NCBI GenBank assembly: GCA_002030015.1
Contig: LQBH01000004.1
Coordinates: 1 to 54,021 of the forward strand
Reading direction: 5' to 3'
From: a delta proteobacterium MLS_D
GTDB lineage: Bacteria; Desulfobacterota; Syntrophia; Syntrophales; UBA2210
DNA: 54,021 nt
In this document: piece after piece, positions 8,657-16,472 of the stretch
Numbering within the stretch: the stretch's first letter is position 1
Layout: every line of letters begins with the position of its first letter
The notes under the pieces: model-generated
What the model was told of the DNA's origin: nothing
Databases searched by the model: none
What the model saw: the letters and a program-made list of their open reading frames with translations, nothing else
Program-made: the position numbers and the translations under genes

Positions 8657-11600
8657 TTACAGGGCGCCGATCTGGGCCAGAATTTCCTCGTTATTGAAAC
8701 CGTACAGATCGACGGCGTTCATCCTGCAGGAGGCCGTGCAGACACCGCATCCTTTACACAGAACCGAATTAACCTCGGCGTACCGCTCGACCTTATTCAC
8801 CTCAATGGCGCCGAAGGGGCAGTTCAGTTCGCAAAGACCGCAACCCATGCACCGCTCCTTATTGACGTAGGCCGTCTTACCTTCCGCCTCGATGTAATCC
8901 TTCGTGAGAATCGTCAGGGCCCGCGATACGGCGGCGTTCGCCTGGGTGACCGATTCATCGCTCATTTTCGGCGAGTGGGCCATACCGCACACGAACACGC
9001 CGTCGGTGGCGAAATCCACCGGGCGGAGTTTGACGTGCGCCTCGAGGAAGAAGTTGTCCTGGTTGGTGGAGACCTTGAGCAGCTGACTGATCTCCCCGTT
9101 ATCAGGGTTGGGGACGGTTCCCACGCTCAACGCCAGCAGGTCGGCGTGCAGTTCCACCTTTTCGTTGAGAATGTAGTCGAAGAGGGATATGCGCAGCCCG
9201 TCACCGTCAGCCGTCACTTCCGGCTTCAGGTCTTCTTCGTAGCGGACGAACTTGACGTTGGCCTCGCGCGCCTTCTTGTAATAATCCTCTTTCAGACCGT
9301 ATGTTCGTATATCGCGGTAAATAATAGTGATATCCCTGTCGGGATCGGCTTCCTTCAGCTTCAGGGCGTTCTTGATGGCCTCACTGCAGCAGTAACGGCT
9401 GCAGTAGGGGCGTTCCTTGCAGCGTGATCCCACGCACTGGATCATGACGACGCTCCTGGCGTCCATGGCCTTCGGATTACCGTCGTGAATGAACTGTTCC
9501 AGTTCCCGTTGCGTCACCACGGCGTTGTGCGTGCCCCGCAGGTATTCATCAGTATCATTTTCATAAGCGCCGGTGGCGATGATTACCACGCCGTGCTCGA
9601 AGGCATGTTCCTTCCCGCCCGCTTCCACGACGGTCTTGTAATTACCGATGAATCCGTCGAGGCTCTTGATGGAGGCGCCGGTGAAAACATGGACCAGGTT
9701 GTTGTTTTTCACGCGTTCCAGGAGTGCCGACAGGTGGCGCTGTGTGTCCAGGCCCTCCAGCGTGTAGTGCAACTTCCGATAGTTTCCTCCCAGCTCCTGT
9801 TCTTTTTCCACGAGATATGCCTCGAAACCCTGATCTGCCAGGTTGAGGGCCGCCGTTATGCCTGCCAGGCCGCCGCCGATGACGAGTGTCGCCTTGTTGA
9901 CGCCTAATTGACCCGGCTTGAGCGGCGTCAGGAACTGGGACTTGGCGACGGCCATGCGAACGAGGTCTTTTGCTTTTTCCGTGGCTTTTTCCGGTTCGTT
10001 CATGTGCACCCAGGAATCCTGGTCGCGGATATTGGCCATTTCGAAGAGATAGCGGTTAAGGCCGGCCTTTTCGCAGTTTTCCTGGAACAGGGGCTCGTGG
10101 GTCCGGGGAGAGCAGGAAGCCACGACGACCCGGGTAAGGTGTTCCTCTTTTATCACTTCGCCCATTTTCACCGCCGTATCCTGCGAGCAGGTGAAGAGGT
10201 TCTCGTCGGCAAAGACGACATTGGGCAGGGTTTTCGAGTATTCCACTACCGCGGGAACGTCCACGACGCCGCCTATATTGATGCCGCACCGGCAGACAAA
10301 AACTCCGATGCGCGGTCCCACACCCCGTATATCTGTTTCCTGAGGCAATTCTTCTTCCGTAATGAGCGTACCCCGTCGCGACGCGAGCAGGGAACCGGCG
10401 CAGGACGCGGCGCCGCTCGCTTCCATGACCGTTTCGGGAATGTCCTTGGGGCCGCCGAAGGCGCCGCAGACATACACACCTTCGCGGGTTGTCTGTACCG
10501 GGTTTTCAAGGGAAGTCCTGCAGAATCCGTGTTCCTCCAGTTCTATGCCCAGACTTTTTGAGAGTTTTTCCGCGTCCCTGGGAGGCGTGAGGCCGACGGA
10601 AAGGACAACCATATCGAATTCTTCCTCGATCAGCGTGCCGTCTTCCTGCACATACGTCATAAGCAGGTTTTTCGTCTGCTGCAGCTCCTTGATCATGGAA
10701 GGCATTGAACGAATGTACCGGACGCCGTACTCGTTCTTGGCCCGGTCCACGAACCGGTCGAAATCCTTGCCGTAGGCCCGGATGTCCATATAGAAGATGG
10801 TGGCTTCCATGTCCTTGGCGTGTTCTTTGCCGATGATGGCTTCCTTCGTTGCGTACATGCAGCACACCGAGGAACACCAGCTGTTGCCGCAGTTGACATC
10901 CCGGGACCCGACACATTGTATGAAGGCGATCTTTCGCGGTTCCTTGCCGTCGGAAATACGTTGCACGTGCCCGAAATAGGGTCCGGAAGCAGACAGAATA
11001 CGCTCGAACTGGATGCTGGTAATGACGTTTTCATAAAGGCCGAAACCGTACTCGCCCCGAATGGACGCGTCGAAGACTTCAAATCCCGGCGCGGCGATGA
11101 TGGAACCCACCTCGACGGTTTCATGCTCTTCTTTCATGTCGTGGTCGATCGCCCCGGCAACACACGCGTCCACGCATTGATAACATTCCGAACAGATGCC
11201 GCAACTGAGGCAGCGCCGGGCTTCTTCCACGACCTGCTCCTCGGTGTAGCCGAGGATGACTTCGTTGAAGTGAGTTTTCCGTTCTTCCGGATCGAGTTCG
11301 GGCATGGCGGGACGGAGCTTTTTCGGCGTCCCGCTGACATCGGCCTTGTCGGCGACGTTTTCTTCCCAGTTACGAGCCCGGCCCAGGGCGATATCCGCGC
11401 CCTGCAGGTAACGGTTGATCGATCGGGCCGCTTCCTTGCCGGCATTGATGGCCTTGACAACCGTCAACGGACCGGTCACATTATCGCCGCCGGCAAAGAC
11501 GCCTTCCATCGTTGTGGCGAAGGTGACCTCGTCGGCTTCGATATTGTTCCACTTGTTGATGGAGATATCCTGTTCCTGCTCCAGGAAGGAAAGGTCGCAC

Positions 11601-13084
11601 GCCTGGCCGATGGCGGGAATGACGGCGTCACACTCTATAACAAATTCAGATCCCTCGATTGGAACGGGGCGTCGCCTGCCGCTTTCGTCCGGCTCGCCGA
11701 GTTCCATCCGGACACATTCGATGCCCGTGACCTTGCCGCCTTCGCCGATCACTTTCCTGGGAGCGGCAAGAAATTCCATCTTGATGCCCTCGTGCAGGGC
11801 CTCCTCGATCTCCTCCGGTGCGGCGGGCATTTCGGCACGGGTCCTGCGGTAGAGCACGAAGGCTTCCTTCGAGCCCGTCCGGAGGGCCGTCCTGACGGCG
11901 TCCATGGCCACGTTGCCGCCGCCCACCACGGCTACCCGGTTCCCCAGGAATACTTTTTCACCTAGCGCCACGCGGCGCAGGAAGTCGATGCCGTGCACCA
12001 CTCCTTCAAATTCGTCCTCGCCGGGCACGTTGAGCTTGCTGCTTTTGTGAGCGCCCGTTCCAATAAAAACGGCGTCGTAATCACTCCGAAGTTCTTCAAA
12101 GGTAACATCTTCGCCGACTTTCGTATTCAGGCGGATCTCGACGCCCATTTCCTGTATCGTTGCGATCTCGGCGTTCAGCACGTCCTTGGGCAAACGGTAC
12201 TCGGGTATGCCCACGGTCAGCATACCGCCGGCGACGGGGAGTGATTCAAACACGACAACCTTGTAGCCCTCGGCGGCCAGATAGTAGGCGGCACTGAGCC
12301 CTGCCGGTCCGGCGCCTATTATGGCAACCTTTTTCCCCTTGTCTTCTTTTATGTCCGGTATGTACTTCGTTTCGTCATTCAAATCGAGATCGGCCACGAA
12401 ACGCTTGAGATACATGATGGCAACGGGCTGATCCACCTCGCCACGCTTGCAGGCCTTTTCGCAGAGGTGGTCGCACACGCGGCCGCAGACGGCGGGGAAG
12501 GGGTTTTCCTGCTTGATGAGTTTGAGGGCTTCCTTGTATTTTCCGTCGGCGATGAGGGCGACGTACCCCTGCACGCTGATATGGGTCGGGCATGCTGCCT
12601 TGCACGGCGCCGTGCCGAGCTTGTCGATGGCGAAGGCGCTGGGAATTGCCTGGGGGAATTTCCGGTAAATGGCCTTTTCGTAGTCAAGGCCTTCGTTGAA
12701 GCGGTTCGGGACGATGACCGGACAGACCTTGGCACAGTCGCCGCACCCGGTACACTTGTCGATATCCACGTAGCGGGGCGCCCTGGTGAGCGAAACGGTG
12801 AAGCGGCCCGGTTCCCCGTCGACGGAATCCACGGTCCGCCTCGTCATGATTTCAACATTGGGGTGTCGTCCCACCTCGACGAGTTTCGGAGAAAGGATGC
12901 AGGCGGAACAATCGTTGGTGGGGAATGTCTTGTCAAGCTGGGCCATGACACCACCGACACTGATGTCATTTTCAACAAGATATACTTTCATTCCCGAGTT
13001 GGCGAGATCCAGAGAAGCCTGTATGCCCGCGATGCCCGATCCCACAACCATAACGGCGCCGATTTTTTCAGTATCGTTTAACAC
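8657..13084 (-). CDS. hdrA: Giant HdrA: two HdrA-like halves with an inserted GltD/NfnB-type NAD(P)H module
   Basis: A 1475-residue flavin/Fe-S protein, about twice the usual HdrA length; HdrA carries the bifurcating FAD of HdrABC. Residues 1-155 begin a first HdrA half: FAD fingerprint GSGIAG (15-20), CSAC (59-62) and a [4Fe-4S] site CTGCGDCAKVCP (111-122). Residues about 157-622 are a GltD-like insert: CKAACP, CGRVC...C...C (200-212), GAGPAG (257-262), GGGNVAMD (388-395). The first half resumes with CLSCGICSECYQCVDAC (625-641) and CCM near 741. A second half spans about 925-1475: FAD fingerprint GGGLAG (1070-1075), CCS near 1232, and two ferredoxin motifs (1412-1423, 1443-1453). One continuous frame encodes it, with a GTG start preceded by GAGGTG. 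It is the first gene of the operon. Confidence 0.9.
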   Translation of the reverse strand: MLNDTEKIGAVMVVGSGIAGIQASLDLANSGMKVYLVENDISVGGVMAQLDKTFPTNDCSACILSPKLVEVGRHPNVEIMTRRTVDSVDGEPGRFTVSLTRAPRYVDIDKCTGCGDCAKVCPVIVPNRFNEGLDYEKAIYRKFPQAIPSAFAIDKLGTAPCKAACPTHISVQGYVALIADGKYKEALKLIKQENPFPAVCGRVCDHLCEKACKRGEVDQPVAIMYLKRFVADLDLNDETKYIPDIKEDKGKKVAIIGAGPAGLSAAYYLAAEGYKVVVFESLPVAGGMLTVGIPEYRLPKDVLNAEIATIQEMGVEIRLNTKVGEDVTFEELRSDYDAVFIGTGAHKSSKLNVPGEDEFEGVVHGIDFLRRVALGEKVFLGNRVAVVGGGNVAMDAVRTALRTGSKEAFVLYRRTRAEMPAAPEEIEEALHEGIKMEFLAAPRKVIGEGGKVTGIECVRMELGEPDESGRRRPVPIEGSEFVIECDAVIPAIGQACDLSFLEQEQDISINKWNNIEADEVTFATTMEGVFAGGDNVTGPLTVVKAINAGKEAARSINRYLQGADIALGRARNWEENVADKADVSGTPKKLRPAMPELDPEERKTHFNEVILGYTEEQVVEEARRCLSCGICSECYQCVDACVAGAIDHDMKEEHETVEVGSIIAAPGFEVFDASIRGEYGFGLYENVITSIQFERILSASGPYFGHVQRISDGKEPRKIAFIQCVGSRDVNCGNSWCSSVCCMYATKEAIIGKEHAKDMEATIFYMDIRAYGKDFDRFVDRAKNEYGVRYIRSMPSMIKELQQTKNLLMTYVQEDGTLIEEEFDMVVLSVGLTPPRDAEKLSKSLGIELEEHGFCRTSLENPVQTTREGVYVCGAFGGPKDIPETVMEASGAASCAGSLLASRRGTLITEEELPQETDIRGVGPRIGVFVCRCGINIGGVVDVPAVVEYSKTLPNVVFADENLFTCSQDTAVKMGEVIKEEHLTRVVVASCSPRTHEPLFQENCEKAGLNRYLFEMANIRDQDSWVHMNEPEKATEKAKDLVRMAVAKSQFLTPLKPGQLGVNKATLVIGGGLAGITAALNLADQGFEAYLVEKEQELGGNYRKLHYTLEGLDTQRHLSALLERVKNNNLVHVFTGASIKSLDGFIGNYKTVVEAGGKEHAFEHGVVIIATGAYENDTDEYLRGTHNAVVTQRELEQFIHDGNPKAMDARSVVMIQCVGSRCKERPYCSRYCCSEAIKNALKLKEADPDRDITIIYRDIRTYGLKEDYYKKAREANVKFVRYEEDLKPEVTADGDGLRISLFDYILNEKVELHADLLALSVGTVPNPDNGEISQLLKVSTNQDNFFLEAHVKLRPVDFATDGVFVCGMAHSPKMSDESVTQANAAVSRALTILTKDYIEAEGKTAYVNKERCMGCGLCELNCPFGAIEVNKVERYAEVNSVLCKGCGVCTASCRMNAVDLYGFNNEEILAQIGAL

Positions 13085-13169
13085 TTGTCTTCACACCTCG
13101 TGTTTAGTGTCTGTATCATCAGTCCGGATCGGCAGGGCAGCCGACCGCTGTCCGCATGCATGGTAAGCC

Positions 13170-13198
13170 ATACTAAAGAACCGCATCGTCGCTAACAA
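13170..13198 (-). promoter_or_regulatory. Candidate promoter of the hdr-flx operon
   Basis: On the minus strand TTGTTA (13193-13198) and TAGTAT (13170-13175) are separated by 17 bases, about 85 bases before the hdrA start codon. Each box matches the sigma-70 consensus at four of six positions, so this is only a moderate candidate. Confidence 0.3.
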
Positions 13199-13235
13199 AC
13201 TTCACCACCTATGTCAAGGCAAAAATGAACGCCGG

Positions 13236-13844
13236 TCACGGCGTTTCGCCGGGATTCCGCGGGAACGGGACAATGTCCGAAAAGGCCGCCAGGAGCTCTG
13301 AACGGCCCTGTCCCGTTCGTGCCGAGAACAGTATGAGTTCGTCCGCCGGAACCTGCAACGGCTTCGCCAGGTCACGTCGCCTTGCGGCGGCAGCGCTTTT
13401 CGACAGCTTATCCGCTTTTGTCAATACGAAACGGTGAGGAATTCCGTAGTGAACAAGCCAGTCGATCAGCGTCCGGTCCTCCGGTGAAGTATCCCGACGT
13501 ATGTCGAGAATTACGACGACAAGTTTCAGGTTCTGCCTGGTTTGCAGGTATTCTTCCACCATAGGTCCCCACTGCTCTTTGACGGCTCGGGGCACCCGGG
13601 CGAACCCGTATCCCGGGAGATCGACGAAGTGGGCCGCCCGCCGGACGAGGAAAAAATTTATCTGCTGGGTTCTGCCGGGCGTACCACTGGTGCGGGCCAG
13701 ACGTTTTCTGCCGAGCACGGTGTTGATAACCGATGATTTTCCGACGTTTGAACGGCCGGCAAACGCCACTTCAGGAAGCGTTCCCGCCGGATATCCGGAG
13801 CGGCGTACGGCGCTCGTGACAAACTCGGCGTCGATACTGTTCAT
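13236..13844 (-). CDS. engB: Ribosome biogenesis GTPase EngB (YsxC/YihA)
   Basis: A 202-residue TrmE-Era-EngA-EngB-Septin family GTPase needed for late 50S ribosomal subunit assembly. The motifs appear in order: P-loop GRSNVGKSS (30-38), G2-region threonines in ARTSGTPGRTQ, G3 DLPGYG and G4 TKAD. Length is normal. The ATG has GAGG upstream, at the far end of useful spacing. It is on the same strand as the hdr operon, whose first gene begins 151 bases downstream, probably with its own promoter. Confidence 0.95.
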   Translation of the reverse strand: MNSIDAEFVTSAVRRSGYPAGTLPEVAFAGRSNVGKSSVINTVLGRKRLARTSGTPGRTQQINFFLVRRAAHFVDLPGYGFARVPRAVKEQWGPMVEEYLQTRQNLKLVVVILDIRRDTSPEDRTLIDWLVHYGIPHRFVLTKADKLSKSAAAARRRDLAKPLQVPADELILFSARTGQGRSELLAAFSDIVPFPRNPGETP

Positions 13845-13931
13845 GCGGAGATAACCTCAGTTGTTCTGTTCTTTGAGAAGATTGCAGTGAAAAAATATGA
13901 TTCCGGTATATCGAGACTTTTGACAAACTTC

Positions 13932-13940
13932 ATTATACCA
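13932..13940 (-). promoter_or_regulatory. Extended -10 promoter of engB
   Basis: On the minus strand the sequence reads TGGTATAAT, a perfect TATAAT with the extended TG dinucleotide, about 88 bases before the engB start. No good -35 box is present at the expected distance, which is tolerated by extended -10 promoters. Confidence 0.45.
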
Positions 13941-14169
13941 TCCTGTCGGACAAGCGAAGCGCGATCCGGTAGTCTCCAGCTGTACAGGATAAAAACCAGG
14001 CAAGAGGGAATCCGGAAAGTACCTGCGGGCCGTGTCCCCGTCAGGGAGTTATACCATCCTTAAAAATATATGACGAATGCGGCGGTTTTGTAAAGTTCTG
14101 AAATAATGTACTGGGCGGGATGTATGGTCCTAAAAAAGTCCCCGGAAGGGATATACCGGTCCTGTAAAA

Positions 14170-14290
14170 AATTCTCTCCATTCCCCCGGGGAGAGGCGAT
14201 AATCCCTGAAGCTTTTTCTCTTTCCCTGGAGGAAGGGGATAATCTCTGAAGTTTTCTTCCCTTCCCCTGAGGGAGGTGATGATCCCCTAA
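14170..14290. repeat. Tandem degenerate palindromic repeats, about 41-base period
   Basis: Three successive palindromes are centred near 14187, 14228 and 14270. Each has a C/T-rich arm facing a G/A-rich arm and is joined to the next by an AT-containing linker such as GATAATCCCTGAAGC or GATAATCTCTGAAGT. The regular spacing and shared linker show tandem multiplication with drift. Confidence 0.65.
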
Positions 14291-14294
14291 ATTG

Positions 14295-14337
14295 TTTCCC
14301 CTCCCCTGGAGGGAGGGGAATAAGGGGAGGGGGAAAT
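14295..14337. repeat. REP-like palindromic element, orientation 2
   Basis: The core is CCCTCCCCTGGAGGGAGGGG followed by a short AT-containing spacer and a second G-rich block. This is nearly identical to 53943-53982. It is the fourth unit of the array and faces an inverted copy at 14357-14400. Confidence 0.7.
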
Positions 14338-14356
14338 CGGTACACAACGGCATTGT

Positions 14357-14400
14357 TCACCCTCACCCCGACCCTCTCCCTTGAAGGGAGAGGGGGATAA
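14357..14400. repeat. REP-like palindromic element, orientation 1
   Basis: CCCTCACCCCGACCCTCTCC leads into a TTGAA centre and a GGGAGAGGGGG arm. In reverse complement it has the same layout as 14295-14337, so the two form an inverted pair, as in bipartite REP (BIME) elements. It also matches 59-100. Confidence 0.7.
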
Positions 14401-14401
14401 A

Positions 14402-14442
14402 AAAATTATCTCTGAAAGCTTCTCCCCCTCCCCTGAGTGGGT
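14402..14442. repeat. Degenerate final unit of the palindrome array
   Basis: The linker ATTATCTCTGAAAGCTTC precedes a C-rich arm and a broken G-rich arm (CCCCTGAGTGGG), centred near 14433. The linker matches those between units 1 to 3, so this is probably a decayed member of the same array. Confidence 0.5.
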
Positions 14443-14491
14443 GTATCGGTCCCGTAAAAAGTCCTTCTGGAGGGGACTAGATGGTTACATC

Positions 14492-14521
14492 TTGACAGTG
14501 CGTATTTTTTTGTGCGCTAAT
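14492..14521 (+). promoter_or_regulatory. Candidate dus promoter
   Basis: A perfect TTGACA (14492-14497) is followed after 18 bases by GCTAAT (14516-14521). Transcription would begin near 14528. That lies downstream of the ATG at 14520 and therefore favours a later start codon for dus. Confidence 0.45.
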
Positions 14522-14573
14522 GCCGTCACCGTCGGAACCGCCCGAACGGGTGAAATTGTGCGGGCATGAAATC

Positions 14574-15575
14574 ATGAATATCGGCAGTCTTTCGTTATCA
14601 AACGGTCTTTTTCTGGCGCCCATGGCCGGCATCAGCGATTCCGCATTCAGGATGGTGGCGCGGAGTTTCGGCGCCTCGCTCTGCTATAGCGAGATGATCA
14701 GCGCTGAAGGTCTCGTGCGTGGAACCGGCCGGTCTTTCGAATATCTTGCCTCGCCGCCCGGCGACAAACCCCTGGGTATTCAGCTTTTCGGTGCCAACCC
14801 GGAGGCACTGGCGGAGGCGGCGATTATCGCGGTTGAACAGGGCGCTGATCTTGTGGACATTAACATGGGGTGCCCCGTCAAAAAGGTTATACGAAACGGC
14901 GCCGGCGCCGCCCTGATGAAAGATCCGGCACGTGTTGCCGCCATTGTATCGGTGGTGCGCCGTGCGGTGACCTGTCCTCTCACGGTGAAACTCAGATCCG
15001 GCTGGAGCGAGGCGTCTATTAATGTTGTTGAAATTGCGCGTATTGTACAGGATTGCGGTGTCGACGCGGTGACCGTTCATCCCCGGACGGCGGTCAGGGG
15101 ATTCAGGGGAGGCGCGGACTGGCGTCTCACGGCGCAGGTCAAAAACGTTCTTTCCGTTCCGGTTATCGGAAGCGGCGACATCTGGACGGCCGCCGATATC
15201 CGCCGGATCAGGGATGTCGCCGGCTGTGACGCGGTCATGGTGGCCAGGGGAAGTCTGGGGAATCCATGGATTTTCAGGGATGCCCTGCGGGAAGAGGAAT
15301 CGGGACTTTCAGCGGGTGGCCCTTCCCCGACGGAACGGGAAGAGACGATCAGACGTCACATGCACCTCGCTCTCGACCTGTACGGGGAGAACCGGGGCAT
15401 GTTTATTTTTAGAAAACACATGCTCTGGTATACGAAAGGTCTGCCCGGCGGCGCCCGGTTCAGAAAGACCGTTCTTGAGGAGAAAAGCAGGGAAGCCGTC
15501 CTGGAATCGCTGCACCGGTTTCTTCACTCAACAGAGGTGCTGATGTCGCCCGACAGTCAGGAGAGACTCGTTTAA
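14574..15575 (+). CDS. dusB: tRNA-dihydrouridine synthase (Dus family)
   Basis: An FMN-dependent enzyme reducing specific uridines in tRNA to dihydrouridine. The N-terminal segment LAPMAGISD is the flavin-binding signature. INMGCPVKKV holds the catalytic cysteine (C100), and VMVARGSLGNPWIF near residue 225 is conserved in DusB. With the start at 14574 the protein has 333 residues, typical of DusB. An in-frame ATG at 14520 would add 18 atypical residues and probably lies before the transcription start. A GTG at 14550 is also possible. No strong ribosome binding site marks any of the three. The Dus subtype is by overall resemblance. Confidence 0.88.
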   Translation: MNIGSLSLSNGLFLAPMAGISDSAFRMVARSFGASLCYSEMISAEGLVRGTGRSFEYLASPPGDKPLGIQLFGANPEALAEAAIIAVEQGADLVDINMGCPVKKVIRNGAGAALMKDPARVAAIVSVVRRAVTCPLTVKLRSGWSEASINVVEIARIVQDCGVDAVTVHPRTAVRGFRGGADWRLTAQVKNVLSVPVIGSGDIWTAADIRRIRDVAGCDAVMVARGSLGNPWIFRDALREEESGLSAGGPSPTEREETIRRHMHLALDLYGENRGMFIFRKHMLWYTKGLPGGARFRKTVLEEKSREAVLESLHRFLHSTEVLMSPDSQERLV

Positions 15576-15635
15576 CTGTCTGTATTTGCTTGATCATTTG
15601 CCATTTCGACAAGACCTCTTCGGGCAGAATTCACC

Positions 15636-15663
15636 TTGACTTTTCCGGCGGACCTGTTAATAG
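15636..15663 (+). promoter_or_regulatory. Candidate promoter of zapB-zapA
   Basis: TTGACT (15636-15641) and TAATAG (15658-15663) are separated by 16 bases, about 70 bases before the zapB GTG. The -35 box is strong and the -10 is weak. Confidence 0.35.
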
Positions 15664-15731
15664 TAATAATCACGTTATGTTTTAAAAAGGTTGGATTTTA
15701 TTCATAGAGAGACGAGAAAGGTGTCTGAATA

Positions 15732-15962
15732 GTGGAGTCGGGAAAATTTGATCAGCTTGAGGCGAAAATAAAACAAGTGGTCGACCGATGCGTCGAACTG
15801 AAAGAGCAGCTGGCTGAACAGGACGAGGTAATACTGGCGAAGGATCGGGAACTCAGGGAAGCGAACGCGACAATTCGTGCTTTGCAGGAAGACAAGGACG
15901 CGGTTCGAGTAAAAGTCGAATCCCTCCTTGAAAAGCTCGATACGCTGGAGCTTCCGTCATAA
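15732..15962 (+). CDS. zapB: ZapB-like coiled-coil cell division protein
   Basis: A 76-residue protein that is almost entirely predicted coiled coil, with regular heptads from FDQLEAKIKQVVDRC to VESLLEKLDTLEL. Size and position directly before zapA match the ZapB-like proteins of Desulfobacterota, which are thought to organise the Z-ring with ZapA. The start is GTG at 15732. Sequence identity in this family is low, so the name rests mainly on coiled-coil character and neighbourhood. Confidence 0.7.
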   Translation: MESGKFDQLEAKIKQVVDRCVELKEQLAEQDEVILAKDRELREANATIRALQEDKDAVRVKVESLLEKLDTLELPS

Positions 15963-15979
15963 ACCAAAGGGGACGGTGT

Positions 15980-16264
15980 TTGAAGAAACGTTTCGACATA
16001 CGGGTGATGGATCAGGACTTTTCGATCCTCAGCGACAAAGAAGACGCCTATGCCGAACGAGTTGTCGGTTTTGTCAACGATCGAGCACGAGAAACAAGGA
16101 AGGCTGTAAAGGACGGTACGGATTTGGGCATCGCCATATTGGTCGCTTTGAATATAGCTGACGAGCTGTTTGAAGTACGGAAACAGCGGGAAGAAGACAT
16201 GGGCCAGATGGAGAGCCGGGCGGCAAGATTGATAGATTATATAAGTACAAGAGGAAATACGTGA
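15980..16264 (+). CDS. zapA: Cell division protein ZapA
   Basis: A 94-residue FtsZ-associated protein that promotes bundling of Z-ring protofilaments. It has the family layout: an N-terminal beta segment (FDIRVMDQDFSI), then AERVVGFVNDRARE, then a long C-terminal helix for dimer and tetramer formation (ALNIADELFEVRKQ). The start is TTG at 15980 with AAAGGGGACGG upstream. The stop codon is 6 bases from the 6S RNA, repeating the conserved zapA-ssrS linkage of proteobacteria. Confidence 0.88.
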   Translation: MKKRFDIRVMDQDFSILSDKEDAYAERVVGFVNDRARETRKAVKDGTDLGIAILVALNIADELFEVRKQREEDMGQMESRAARLIDYISTRGNT

Positions 16265-16269
16265 TGGTG

Positions 16270-16468
16270 AAATCCCCTGCGGTGTACGTGATTGACTGTT
16301 TTTTTTTGATCCAACAGCCATATGCAAGGAAGCCCTTCTTTTTCCGTGGTGAGCAGGTCTTCCCCGTTCCTTCCGGAACGGACGGAAGATAGCCTTAAGC
16401 GGAAAACAGGGCGTCCACCTTTGTATACGGTTCAAAAAGATAGTTAACACGGCATCAGCGGGGGATTA
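16270..16468 (+). ncRNA. ssrS: 6S RNA
   Basis: A regulator RNA that mimics an open promoter and binds sigma-70 RNA polymerase in stationary phase. The ends close into the expected helix: AATCCCC (16271-16277) pairs with GGGGATT (16461-16467), continuing through TGC/GCG and GTGT/ACAC. Internal signatures match canonical 6S: GGTGAGCAGG near 16350, AGCCTTAAG (16391-16399) and GTCCACCTTTG after it. Placement just after zapA is the classic location. Length is near 200 bases. The exact ends are estimated; a TATATAA box at 16238-16244 inside zapA could be the promoter. Confidence 0.88.
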
Positions 16469-16472
16469 AAAG

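Larger units (their letters stand above)
13845..14573. other. Long non-coding region with engB and dus promoters and a repeat array
   Basis: Nothing here looks protein-coding. Minus-strand open frames at 14060-14353 and 14130-14366 are built from the repeated palindromes. The region holds an extended -10 promoter for engB, an array of GC-rich palindromes (14170-14442) and a TTGACA promoter just before dus. Confidence 0.6.

Noticed and set aside
10820-11965. Long open frame of 381 codons on the plus strand
   Set aside because: It lies wholly inside hdrA on the opposite strand, has no family resemblance or ribosome binding site, and is explained by the GC-rich codon pattern of hdrA.
14060-14353. 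Minus-strand open frame with repeating SLQGRGN-like segments
   Set aside because: The apparent peptide repeats are translations of the GC-rich palindromic DNA repeat. A similar frame at 53710-54003 has the same origin.
14170-14442. Possible CRISPR array
   Set aside because: The period of about 40 bases is suggestive, but the repeats are degenerate, the linkers between them are conserved instead of unique, two units are inverted, and no cas gene is present.
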